Of a DNA stretch of 20,235 nucleotides, positions 7,163-12,445 are shown one piece after another (position 1 is the stretch's first letter; every line of letters starts with the position of its first letter). The stretch is from an uncultured Lachnospiraceae bacterium (GTDB lineage Bacteria; Bacillota; Clostridia; Lachnospirales; Lachnospiraceae): positions 1 through 20,235 of the forward strand of contig CARQVR010000065.1 in assembly GCA_949051815.1 (NCBI GenBank), written 5' to 3'. The position numbers and the translations under genes were made by a program. Under the pieces are notes generated by a model. The model did not search any database, was not told the DNA's origin, and worked only from the letters and a program-made list of their open reading frames with translations.

Positions 7163-7687
7163 CTACATAAGCATCATGCCAAGCGCAAAAAGATAGAAAA
7201 AGATCAGGGTCAGTATACTTGCGAGAACGGAAAGAACCAGACCCGCAATTGCAAGCCCTTTTCCGCCAAGTCCCTTGACGAGGGACACGATACCGCAGAT
7301 CAGACCTGCCAGACATAAACCTATGTCCACACCGGGAACCCAGAATAAGATCAGTCCCATAATACCGCATACGAGCGCAGCCACCGATGTACCGGTGCCT
7401 TTATCCGGCACGGCGTCGTATACGACCGCCTTCACCGGCTGCCCGAAGTTCTGCTGGTTATACTGCTGCTGCGCGCCGTAAGGCACCTGATTATACTGTG
7501 GCGCCTGACCGAATCCACTCTGGCCATTCTGCGCGTACTGCTGTCCGTTCGCGTAAGACTGGTCGTTCTGGCCATACTGGGGCGCACTCACGAAAGGCTG
7601 TTCATTCTGGCCGTACTGCTGCCCGCCGTCCGCCCCCTGATTATTATAATTTCCATCATTGTATCCGTAGTTTGTATTCTCGTCCAT
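7163..7687 (-). CDS. Small membrane protein with Gln/Tyr/Asn/Gly-rich N-terminal tail (DUF4190-like)
   Basis: 174 aa in two parts. Residues 1 to about 85 are a low-complexity cytoplasmic-type tail of imperfect QYGQN / QQYAQNG / QYNQ units. The rest holds two or three hydrophobic helices: TSVAALVCGIMGLILFWVPGV, then LCLAGLICGIVSLVKGLGGKGLA, then IAGLVLSVLASILTLIFFYLF. The helix-GxxxGLI-helix layout with a conserved KGLA/IAGLVLS join is what DUF4190-type membrane proteins look like. Function is unknown; such tails often mediate interactions or clustering. It starts at ATG 7687 with AAAGG upstream and lies 41 bp behind the gene at 7729, sharing that gene's promoter and ending at the terminator near 7074. 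A second, tail-less relative lies at 11265. Confidence 0.82.
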   Translation of the reverse strand: MDENTNYGYNDGNYNNQGADGGQQYGQNEQPFVSAPQYGQNDQSYANGQQYAQNGQSGFGQAPQYNQVPYGAQQQYNQQNFGQPVKAVVYDAVPDKGTGTSVAALVCGIMGLILFWVPGVDIGLCLAGLICGIVSLVKGLGGKGLAIAGLVLSVLASILTLIFFYLFALGMMLM

Positions 7688-7728
7688 TTCCGCCGTCCTT
7701 TCCTCTCAGCCTGGCCTGCGGCCCGTTC

Positions 7729-8208
7729 CTATAAGTTCCCCAGCGCTGACTGAACAGCGATACCGCCCACAATCATGCCAACCATCAGAACAATCTGAAT
7801 GACCAGAGCCACGCTGTTCTTCCTTTTCAGGCTCATCTTATAAGACAGCAGGTCTAACAGAATGGTTACGACAAAACCGAGCGCTCCAAGGAAAAACCAG
7901 CCGATAATCAGATTCAGCAGGGTCAGAACATTGAGCCACAAAGGAATGTTTCTGATCGGCTCATAAGGTGTGCCGTCCTCTAAGTAAGTGCCGTTCACCG
8001 CAAGCCGAGTCTTGTTACCGATCACGACCAGATTGCACTCCGCACCGGGTATACTGATCTGGTGATCCGCCATCCAGATCACCCAGTTTCTGGATTTCAT
8101 CTTATATGTATCTCCGTCAACGATACATTTCGCGCCGCCAAATCCCCGCTTAAACTTAATCTGATGGGGATTGCCCATGCTGTCTGTTACAGTCCAGATT
8201 CTTTCCAT
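7729..8208 (-). CDS. Unknown membrane protein with N-terminal beta-rich domain
   Basis: 159 aa. Residues 1 to about 80 form a beta-rich soluble domain (ERIWTVTDSMGNPHQIKFKR; IVDGDTYKMKSRNW; then NGTYLEDGTPYEP). The WxVxDxxGxxHxIxF and VDG/VNG pattern loosely recalls the FAIM-type beta fold, but that is an unverified resemblance. Hydrophobic helices follow: IPLWLNVLTLLNLIIGWFFLG, ALGFVVTILLDLLSY, and VALVIQIVLMVGMIVGGIAV. The open frame extends upstream to 8382, but ATG 8208 is the start: it has AGGAGAGG 5 bases before it and a promoter lies between 8276 and 8304. It is the first gene of a two-gene operon with the DUF4190-like protein. Confidence 0.82.
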   Translation of the reverse strand: MERIWTVTDSMGNPHQIKFKRGFGGAKCIVDGDTYKMKSRNWVIWMADHQISIPGAECNLVVIGNKTRLAVNGTYLEDGTPYEPIRNIPLWLNVLTLLNLIIGWFFLGALGFVVTILLDLLSYKMSLKRKNSVALVIQIVLMVGMIVGGIAVQSALGNL

Positions 8209-8275
8209 GATTTCCTCTCCTCCACACTTGAAAACTTTAACTCCGACCACATGACTGCCAGTCGATAATGTCACT

Positions 8276-8304
8276 ATTTTACAGTATTCTACAGTGTTTT
8301 GCAA
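8276..8304 (-). promoter_or_regulatory. Promoter of the small membrane-protein operon, with TACTGTA-like sites in the spacer
   Basis: Minus strand TTGCAA (8304-8299), 17-bp spacer, TAAAAT (8281-8276). The spacer carries two CTGTA half-sites 10 bp apart, and its ATACTGTA matches the arm of the GntR operator at 10368-10397, so the same regulator might act here. Confidence 0.6.
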
Positions 8305-8359
8305 GTGCATGGAGAAAAATTCCACTATTTCCCGTATTTTCCGCTGTATCTGCTGCGGA

Positions 8360-9055
8360 TTACGCGTAGTCCCGGTTTTCAATCACCTTCATGCAGACTG
8401 CCGCTGCCACCGCCGTCAGAAGTAACGCCGCCAATATGGCAATCACACCCACCTGCATAAACTTTCCACTAAGCGCCTCCGGATCAATCCCCATGCCGCC
8501 GGCCGTCGTACTTTGTATTTCCTCAATTTTTCCCACAAAATAAGTCATGCCAAAAAACATAGCCATACCCGGCGCAATTCGTACAATATTGCTCAACTGC
8601 TGCCAGTTTTCCTTTCCCTCTCCAAACAGATAGAAGAAAAGAAACTCTAATGCCATAATCAGAATCCCGACTGCCAGCTCGCACAGGCCAATCGCCACAG
8701 TCCAGAGCGGCAGCTCATATCCCATCATCGCGTACACACCCCACAGGATACCACAGAAAACGCCCAGCAAACCCACGAAAGACAGCCCGTACAGGAAACG
8801 CCCTGCCACCCTCTCCTTCACCGTCGCGGGAAGCAGCAGCAGAAATCCTCTGTTCTTCCTGACACAATAGCCAAAAGGCGCCGTCGAAAATATGGAAGCC
8901 ACAAAAGCTACATAGGAACATGTCACCAGCAAAGACATTGCGCCTTTGCTTACGCCCGTACCCACAACCCATGCCAGAACAAGAATCGCCGGCATAAAAT
9001 ACATCTGTTTCCTTGTCAGCATATAATCTATTTTCATAAAGTGCAATGCTCTCAT
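8360..9055 (-). CDS. ABC transporter permease subunit (ABC-2 type, YtrC/D-like)
   Basis: 231-aa integral membrane protein with about six hydrophobic helices: FMPAILVLAWVVGTGV; SLLVTCSYVAFVASIF; LYGLSFVGLLGVFCGILWGVY; LWTVAIGLCELAVGILIMAL; a central APGMAMFFGMTYFVG; and the C-terminal VGVIAILAALLLTAVAAAVCM. Layout and size fit ABC-2 permeases of small Firmicute exporters. The short MRALHFMKIDYMLTRKQ N-terminus preceding TM1 is typical. Its ATG lies 1 base from the stop of the ATPase gene, so they are translationally coupled and form one transporter. The substrate is unknown; YtrA-regulated relatives respond to cell-wall antibiotics, but that is only analogy. Confidence 0.85.
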   Translation of the reverse strand: MRALHFMKIDYMLTRKQMYFMPAILVLAWVVGTGVSKGAMSLLVTCSYVAFVASIFSTAPFGYCVRKNRGFLLLLPATVKERVAGRFLYGLSFVGLLGVFCGILWGVYAMMGYELPLWTVAIGLCELAVGILIMALEFLFFYLFGEGKENWQQLSNIVRIAPGMAMFFGMTYFVGKIEEIQSTTAGGMGIDPEALSGKFMQVGVIAILAALLLTAVAAAVCMKVIENRDYA

Positions 9056-9056
9056 T

Positions 9057-9917
9057 TTACTGCTCCTCCCTGCTTTTAATGTAGTGAATGACGATTTGGT
9101 CTATCGTCGGCTTCTCGAAAAGAAACGCATTCCCCAGAAGTTCCGCCTTATCGCTTGGCAGAATCGCCTCGAATCCGTAGGTTTTCTCCTCCAACCCGAT
9201 CAGCTCTTTCTTAAGGGCTGGCGGAATCTTTGCACTCTCACCCTTAACCAGAAGGAAATTTTCAATCAGTTCATCCTTCGCGTCATAGAGGATCGTCCTG
9301 CCCCTGTGAATAAAATAAATATAGTCCGCAATCTGCTCCAGATCGCTTAAAATATGGGTGGAAAAGATCACACTCCGCTCCCCGTCCATCACATACTCCT
9401 GCAAAAGTTTCAGGATCTCCGTCCGCATCACCGGGTCAAGCCCGTTTGTGGCTTCGTCCAGCACAAGCAGTTTCGTGTCTCTGGCGAGCACCGAGGCAAA
9501 CATCAGCATCACCTTCATGCCTCTGGAAAAGTCCTTAATCAGCTTGTTCTCCGGCAGATTCCATTTTCTTATAAAACCGTTAAACTTATCCTTGGAAAAT
9601 GTCGGGTAAAAATCCTTTATTACATTGCGGATATGCTTGATCTTAAAGTGGTCAGGAAAATAGGATTCGTCTCCCACATAACCGATTTTCTCCTTGTATG
9701 CCTGCTCGCCTTTCTCGCGGGACAGACCGTCGATACGCACGTCACCCTCCACACACTTTAAAACACCCGTAATCAAATTCAAAGTCGTTGTTTTTCCGGA
9801 GCCGTTCGCTCCCACATACCCCATAATATAGCCCTTCGGCAGAGTAAAACTGATATCTTTTAAGTCAAAATTTTTATAGTGTTTAGACAGATTTTTTACT
9901 TCCAGCAGTTCCATCAT
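9057..9917 (-). CDS. ABC transporter ATP-binding protein (YtrB-like)
   Basis: 286 aa. Walker A GANGSGKTT at residues 36-44, signature-type FSRGMK at 130-135 in place of LSGGQ, Walker B plus catalytic Glu LLVLDEATNGLD at 150-161, and H-loop His in FSTH at about 188. The Q-loop region reads YVGDESYF, with Asp-Glu where most ABC ATPases have Gln; this and the SRGM signature are features I associate with the small exporter subfamily next to YtrA-type regulators. The last 75 residues are an accessory domain. Tandem ATGs at 9917 and 9914 share AAAGGA upstream. It sits 20 bp after the GntR gene and 1 bp before the permease gene: a regulator-ATPase-permease operon. Confidence 0.92.
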   Translation of the reverse strand: MMELLEVKNLSKHYKNFDLKDISFTLPKGYIMGYVGANGSGKTTTLNLITGVLKCVEGDVRIDGLSREKGEQAYKEKIGYVGDESYFPDHFKIKHIRNVIKDFYPTFSKDKFNGFIRKWNLPENKLIKDFSRGMKVMLMFASVLARDTKLLVLDEATNGLDPVMRTEILKLLQEYVMDGERSVIFSTHILSDLEQIADYIYFIHRGRTILYDAKDELIENFLLVKGESAKIPPALKKELIGLEEKTYGFEAILPSDKAELLGNAFLFEKPTIDQIVIHYIKSREEQ

Positions 9918-9937
9918 TCCTATTCCTTTCCGAAACC

Positions 9938-10309
9938 TTATGTTTCCAATAAGTTGTGAAAAATATCCGTCAGTTCGTCTTTGGACATTCCCATCGTTTT
10001 CGCCGTCTCTATGGCCGTGGACAGCCCCTCCTCAATCCGCAGCAGGTACTGCTCCCGCAAAAGGTTATTATCCGTTGGAAGCACCACGCTGCCCTTGCCC
10101 TGCATGGTGGCGATAAAGCCTTCCGCCTCCAGCTCGCTGTACGCGCGGGTGGTGGTAATCACACTGACGCCCACCTCCTTCGCAAGCTGCCTGATGGAGG
10201 GAAGGGTTTCTCCCTCCGGGATCTGTCCGTTTAAGATCTGTTCCTTGAGCTGCTCCCTGATCTGTGCGTAGATCGGCAGCTCGGATTGATTCGATATGAT
10301 AATTTTCAA
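9938..10309 (-). CDS. GntR-family regulator, YtrA subfamily
   Basis: 123 aa: a GntR winged helix (about residues 11-76; LPIYAQIREQLKEQILNGQI, LPSIRQLAKEVGVSVITTTRAYSELEAEGFI, QGKGSVV) followed by only about 45 helical residues, the short C-terminus that defines the YtrA subfamily, too small for a classical effector domain. It probably represses its own operon through the large inverted repeat just upstream. The start is TTG (10309-10307) with GGAGG 6 bases before it; a weak start is in keeping with an autorepressor. It is the first gene of the operon with the ATPase and permease genes. Confidence 0.92.
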   Translation of the reverse strand: MKIIISNQSELPIYAQIREQLKEQILNGQIPEGETLPSIRQLAKEVGVSVITTTRAYSELEAEGFIATMQGKGSVVLPTDNNLLREQYLLRIEEGLSTAIETAKTMGMSKDELTDIFHNLLET

Positions 10310-10361
10310 TGCACGCCTCCCTCATTCTTTTCGCGCTCCCTGTCGTCACAGTTTGCGCTAT

Positions 10362-10397
10362 CAGTATATACTGTATATATATCATTATATACAGTAT
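10362..10397 (-). promoter_or_regulatory. Operator of the GntR-ABC operon
   Basis: A perfect 12-bp inverted repeat ATACTGTATATA (10368-10379) / TATATACAGTAT (10386-10397) with a 6-base centre. A second perfect palindrome, CAGTATATACTG (10362-10373), overlaps its left end, so three ATACTG/CAGTAT half-sites are arrayed here. It covers the -10 box and expected start point of the promoter, ideal for repression. Confidence 0.85.
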
Positions 10398-10411
10398 GAA
10401 CAGTTTGTCAA
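10384..10411 (-). promoter_or_regulatory. Consensus promoter of the GntR-ABC operon
   Basis: Minus strand TTGACA (10411-10406), 16-bp spacer, TATAAT (10389-10384): both hexamers are perfect consensus. Transcription should start near 10377, leaving a leader of about 68 bases. Such a strong promoter fits one held off by the overlapping operator. Confidence 0.88.
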
Positions 10412-10433
10412 CATCTGTTTCCTGAAAAAGGGC

Positions 10434-10464
10434 AAAAAAAGGAGCGGGACTATCCTTCCCACTC
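10434..10464 (-). terminator. Intrinsic terminator overlapping the end of the Lgt-like gene
   Basis: Minus-strand stem GAGTGGGA/TCCCGCTC (8 bp with one G-T pair; 10464-10457 and 10449-10442), 7-base loop, then CTTTTTTT (to 10434). The stop codon TAG (10452-10450) is inside the loop side of the hairpin, a compact gene end. Confidence 0.85.
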
Positions 10465-11241
10465 TGACCGTTTCTTTTTTAATCCATTGTGAATCCCTGT
10501 GAATACCAGAATGATAACGCTGATCCACTGCGACGTCGACAACGCTCCCAAATGTCCTCTGACCAGATCGCCTCTGAGAAATTCAAGAAGAAATCTGGCG
10601 CAGGCATACATCACCAGATACCTTTCAAAAATTCCGGCTCTCTCATAATCGTCCGCCCTCTTTAGAAGAACATGTACAAGCGCTCCGAAAATCACCAGAT
10701 CGGCAATCGCTTCCATCGCCTGAACCGGAAACAGGCGGACACCGTTTGGCGCGTACAGGGAATCCGCATAGCTTATCCCTATACACAGTCCGGTTTCCCT
10801 CCCGTAGCAGCAGCCGACGAGCGCGCATCCCACTCTCCCGAGCGCATGTGCCAGCGGCATAGCCGGCGTCATCAGGGACAGTGTTTTGACATAATCAAGT
10901 GAAAAGTACCGGGACGCCGTTTTTACGGCGCAAACCGCACCGAGCAGTCCGCCGTAAAAAACAAATCCGCCGCTTACCATGCTTCCGAGATACGGCCACA
11001 GATTCACTTCCCCGCTCCCAATGGTCCGCGCGATGTTCGGAATCTCAATCAGAATATAGAGAACCTTTGCCCCCACGACCGCCCCAAGCGCAGCCCAGAC
11101 ATAGATATAAACAAAATCATCAAAATCCCCGGATTTCACTCTTGTAATAAAGAAAAGATATCCGATTCCCAGCAGAAAACCTGCCACTCCGCACAGACCG
11201 TAGGCGCTTATGGCGTTTAATCCGATAAGTATTTCTTTCAA
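10450..11241 (-). CDS. Prolipoprotein diacylglyceryl transferase-family protein, divergent
   Basis: 263-aa polytopic membrane protein with about seven hydrophobic helices and Lgt-family landmarks: SGGFVFYGGLLGA (residues 90-102, where Lgt has the HGGL segment), HALGRVGCALVGCCYG (132-147, where Lgt has GRxGNFxNxE), LFPVQAMEA (PxQxxE motif), and RFLLEFLRGD near the C-terminus. Canonical Lgt moves diacylglycerol from phosphatidylglycerol to the lipobox cysteine of prolipoproteins. Here the HGGL His is Tyr96 and the Asn/Glu of the signature are replaced by a Cys-rich GC...GCCYG, so this is either a clostridial Lgt variant or a paralogue with another job. Start: TTG at 11241 with AAAGG about 9 bases upstream; the open frame continues to 11475 only as a shadow of the upstream gene. 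It follows that gene by 23 bp. Confidence 0.78.
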   Translation of the reverse strand: MKEILIGLNAISAYGLCGVAGFLLGIGYLFFITRVKSGDFDDFVYIYVWAALGAVVGAKVLYILIEIPNIARTIGSGEVNLWPYLGSMVSGGFVFYGGLLGAVCAVKTASRYFSLDYVKTLSLMTPAMPLAHALGRVGCALVGCCYGRETGLCIGISYADSLYAPNGVRLFPVQAMEAIADLVIFGALVHVLLKRADDYERAGIFERYLVMYACARFLLEFLRGDLVRGHLGALSTSQWISVIILVFTGIHNGLKKKRSEWEG

Positions 11242-11264
11242 CTCAGGCGACCTTTCGCAAAATC

Positions 11265-11564
11265 TTAACTCAATGCAGCCGCGGTTCCTAAAATACCCAC
11301 ACAGGCCACACAAGCCACAAAAACAAGCGTGCTGCCGATCACGCCGATCAGGGAGCACACAAAGCCTGCTGTCCTCATTCCGCCGACAAAACCTGCTTTC
11401 TTCGCATTGGACGCACAGATCAGACCGATCACACCTGTAACAAGACCAATCAGCGCTCCCATGCCAAAAAACCACGTAACGATAGAGACAATACCCAACA
11501 CCAGACTGGCAACTGCCGCGCCCTTTCCAGGTTCATTCCCGTTTGCATAATTGTTTTCGTTCAT
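11265..11564 (-). CDS. Small DUF4190-like membrane protein
   Basis: 99 aa with a short polar N-terminus (NENNYANGNEPGKG) and three hydrophobic segments: AAVASLVLGIVSIVTWFFGMG, ALIGLVTGVIGLICASNAKKAG, and RTAGFVCSLIGVIGSTLVFVACVACVGIL. The G-K-G-A-A-V-A-S-L-V-L-G-I start of TM1 and the basic NAKKAG turn between helices match DUF4190-type proteins. Function unknown. Start ATG 11564 has GGGAGAG 5 bases upstream and a good promoter at 11612-11640. It is the first gene of an operon with the Lgt-like gene and is related in layout to the protein at 7163, which carries a long Gln-rich tail instead. Confidence 0.85.
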   Translation of the reverse strand: MNENNYANGNEPGKGAAVASLVLGIVSIVTWFFGMGALIGLVTGVIGLICASNAKKAGFVGGMRTAGFVCSLIGVIGSTLVFVACVACVGILGTAAALS

Positions 11565-11611
11565 TTTTTCTCTCCCTCATGCTTTATCTTTTTGTTTACG
11601 ACAACAGATTA

Positions 11612-11640
11612 ATTATACTTGATTCTCAAGAGAAACTCAA
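11612..11640 (-). promoter_or_regulatory. Promoter of the DUF4190/Lgt-like operon
   Basis: Minus strand TTGAGT (11640-11635), 17-bp spacer, TATAAT (11617-11612), 48 bp upstream of the ATG at 11564. The spacer contains the small inverted repeat TTCTC-TT-GAGAA, a possible operator. Confidence 0.75.
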
Positions 11641-11713
11641 GTGCCGCCAGACAGATTTGCCGTAGTGGGAAAGGGCCGGAAAAGCCAGAGAAGAAATGTG
11701 CCTGAAAATCTGA

Positions 11714-11742
11714 TTGAATCGAATCTCAAAATGTGATATATT
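11714..11742 (+). promoter_or_regulatory. Promoter of the candidate antitoxin RNA
   Basis: TTGAAT (11714-11719), 17-bp spacer, TATATT (11737-11742), predicting a start near 11749. No ORF follows; the next feature downstream is a strong terminator, so the product should be a small RNA. Confidence 0.65.
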
Positions 11743-11748
11743 ATAAAC

Positions 11749-11843
11749 ATATAAAAGGAACAACCTCCCACAAGGGGTTGACCGTTGAAACGATAGAAAT
11801 ACCACCCTCTCAACTCGTCAAAGTATACAAGGGTGGTTTTTCT
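11749..11843 (+). ncRNA. Candidate type I antitoxin (antisense) RNA, about 95 nt
   Basis: Predicted from a promoter at 11714-11742 to the terminator ending near 11843. It runs convergently to the toxin mRNA and should overlap its 3' end by about 45 bases across the shared terminator. Its 5' part holds CAACCTCCCA (11761-11770), a near copy (9/10) of the plus-strand sequence opposite the toxin ribosome binding site (11960-11969), so the RNA can pair with the toxin's GGGAGG in addition to the 3' overlap. A small stem CAACC/GGTTG (11761-11780) presents this sequence in a loop. This is the architecture of Fst/par RNA II; no sequence homology is claimed. Confidence 0.6.
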
Positions 11844-11844
11844 A
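11793..11844. terminator. Bidirectional terminator shared by toxin mRNA and antitoxin RNA
   Basis: ACCACCCT (11801-11808) pairs with AGGGTGGT (11830-11837), and after one T-T mismatch the stem continues ATAGAAA/TTTCTAT, giving about 15 paired bases. On the plus strand it ends in GGTTTTTCT; on the minus strand in GGTATTTCTAT, which is weaker but usable. Confidence 0.75.
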
Positions 11845-11870
11845 TGCCCGTCTCCGGGACTTGAAAAACG

Positions 11871-11954
11871 CTACTGACTCATCAAAACGATCAAGGTCAG
11901 CAATGCAAGAATGAACATGCCAAAAGACATGAGATCTTTGAAATCATACTTCAT
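11871..11954 (-). CDS. Putative holin-like type I toxin peptide, 27 aa
   Basis: A 27-residue peptide: a short polar start (MKYDFKDLM), a single membrane helix SFGMFILALLTLIVLM, and a short SQ tail. The SFGxFIxALLTLIV core is what I know from the Firmicute 'putative holin-like toxin' family (Hol_Tox/TxpA-type), whose members insert in the inner membrane and depolarise it when over-expressed. The ATG at 11954 has an excellent GGGAGG ribosome binding site 8 bases upstream (11968-11963), which can itself pair with CCTCC of the 5' leader (11986-11982), hiding it. It has its own promoter (12025-12053), a convergent antisense RNA and a shared terminator. Too short for standard gene callers. Confidence 0.78.
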   Translation of the reverse strand: MKYDFKDLMSFGMFILALLTLIVLMSQ

Positions 11955-11962
11955 CCGCACCA

Positions 11963-11986
11963 CCTCCCATCTTATGTAATAGGAGG
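11963..11986 (-). promoter_or_regulatory. Leader hairpin that can sequester the toxin ribosome binding site
   Basis: In the toxin mRNA, CCTCC (11986-11982) can pair with the Shine-Dalgarno GGAGG (11967-11963) around a 14-base loop. RBS-occluding leaders are usual in type I toxin mRNAs, where they delay translation until processing. Confidence 0.5.
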
Positions 11987-12024
11987 CCAACGCCTTGCAG
12001 TGACACGGTTGTTCCCGTATTCAA

Positions 12025-12053
12025 ATTTTAGCATATATCGCTTAATTCAGCAA
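12025..12053 (-). promoter_or_regulatory. Promoter of the toxin mRNA
   Basis: Minus strand TTGCTG (12053-12048), 17-bp spacer, TAAAAT (12030-12025) with an extended -10 TG one base upstream. Predicted start near 12018, leaving a leader of about 64 bases before the toxin ATG. Confidence 0.7.
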
Positions 12054-12129
12054 ATACTTTATTAAAATTTCGTCATTATGAATTTTCACAATCTCCCACA
12101 TGCCGATAAAAAGCAGCCGTCTGACAGTC

Positions 12130-12162
12130 AAAAAGCGGAAATGCCCGTTTTCGCATTTCCGC
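12130..12162 (-). terminator. Intrinsic terminator of the tRNA-Arg transcript
   Basis: Perfect 10-bp stem GCGGAAATGC (12135-12144) / GCATTTCCGC (12153-12162) with an 8-base loop; on the minus strand TTTTTG follows. It begins 16 bases after the tRNA 3' end. Confidence 0.88.
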
Positions 12163-12177
12163 CTCTCAAAAAATCAC

Positions 12178-12251
12178 CGTGCGCTAGAGGATTCGAACCC
12201 CCGACCTTTTGGTCCGTAGCCAAACGCTCTATCCAGCTGAGCTAAGCGCAC
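12178..12251 (-). tRNA. tRNA-Arg (anticodon ACG)
   Basis: Minus-strand cloverleaf: acceptor GTGCGCT/AGCGCAC, D-stem GCTC/GAGC, anticodon stem TTTGG/CCAAA around loop CT-ACG-GA, T-arm with GGTTCGAATCC, discriminator G. The CCA end is not encoded (GTG follows). ACG is normally read as ICG after deamination and serves CGU/CGC/CGA codons. It is a single gene with its own promoter and terminator. Confidence 0.97.
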
Positions 12252-12303
12252 CTGCCTGCCGCCACAGTATGTCATAAAACACATTGCACCGGCAACACAT
12301 GAA

Positions 12304-12332
12304 ATTATATATAGTTTTGGGACAAATGTCAA
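12304..12332 (-). promoter_or_regulatory. Promoter of tRNA-Arg
   Basis: Minus strand TTGACA (12332-12327), 17-bp spacer, TATAAT (12309-12304): full consensus, as expected for a stable RNA gene, with start near 12297, 46 bases before the mature tRNA. Confidence 0.9.
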
Positions 12333-12445
12333 GGGGCTTGCGCAATTTTTCACTTTTTTCACTTTTCATTCCACCACTTTTTGCTTTTCCCGGGCAGTTT
12401 CTCCCAGACAGAACAACATTCTGCCAGATGCCAGACAATCCGTCC

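Noticed and set aside
7450..7650. CRISPR-like repetitiveness in the coding region of the Gln-rich tail
   Set aside because: The repeats are short, imperfect and in frame with the protein; there are no regular spacers.
8209..8382. 58-codon extension of the gene at 7729
   Set aside because: It would run through the promoter at 8276-8304; ATG 8208 has a strong ribosome binding site.
11242..11475. Long N-terminal extension of the Lgt-like frame
   Set aside because: It overlaps the DUF4190-like gene in another frame, is Cys/Arg-rich with no Lgt similarity, and a plausible TTG start exists at 11241.
12178..12251. tRNA-Arg as a possible integration site
   Set aside because: No direct repeat of the tRNA 3' end, integrase or phage gene is visible in the window.
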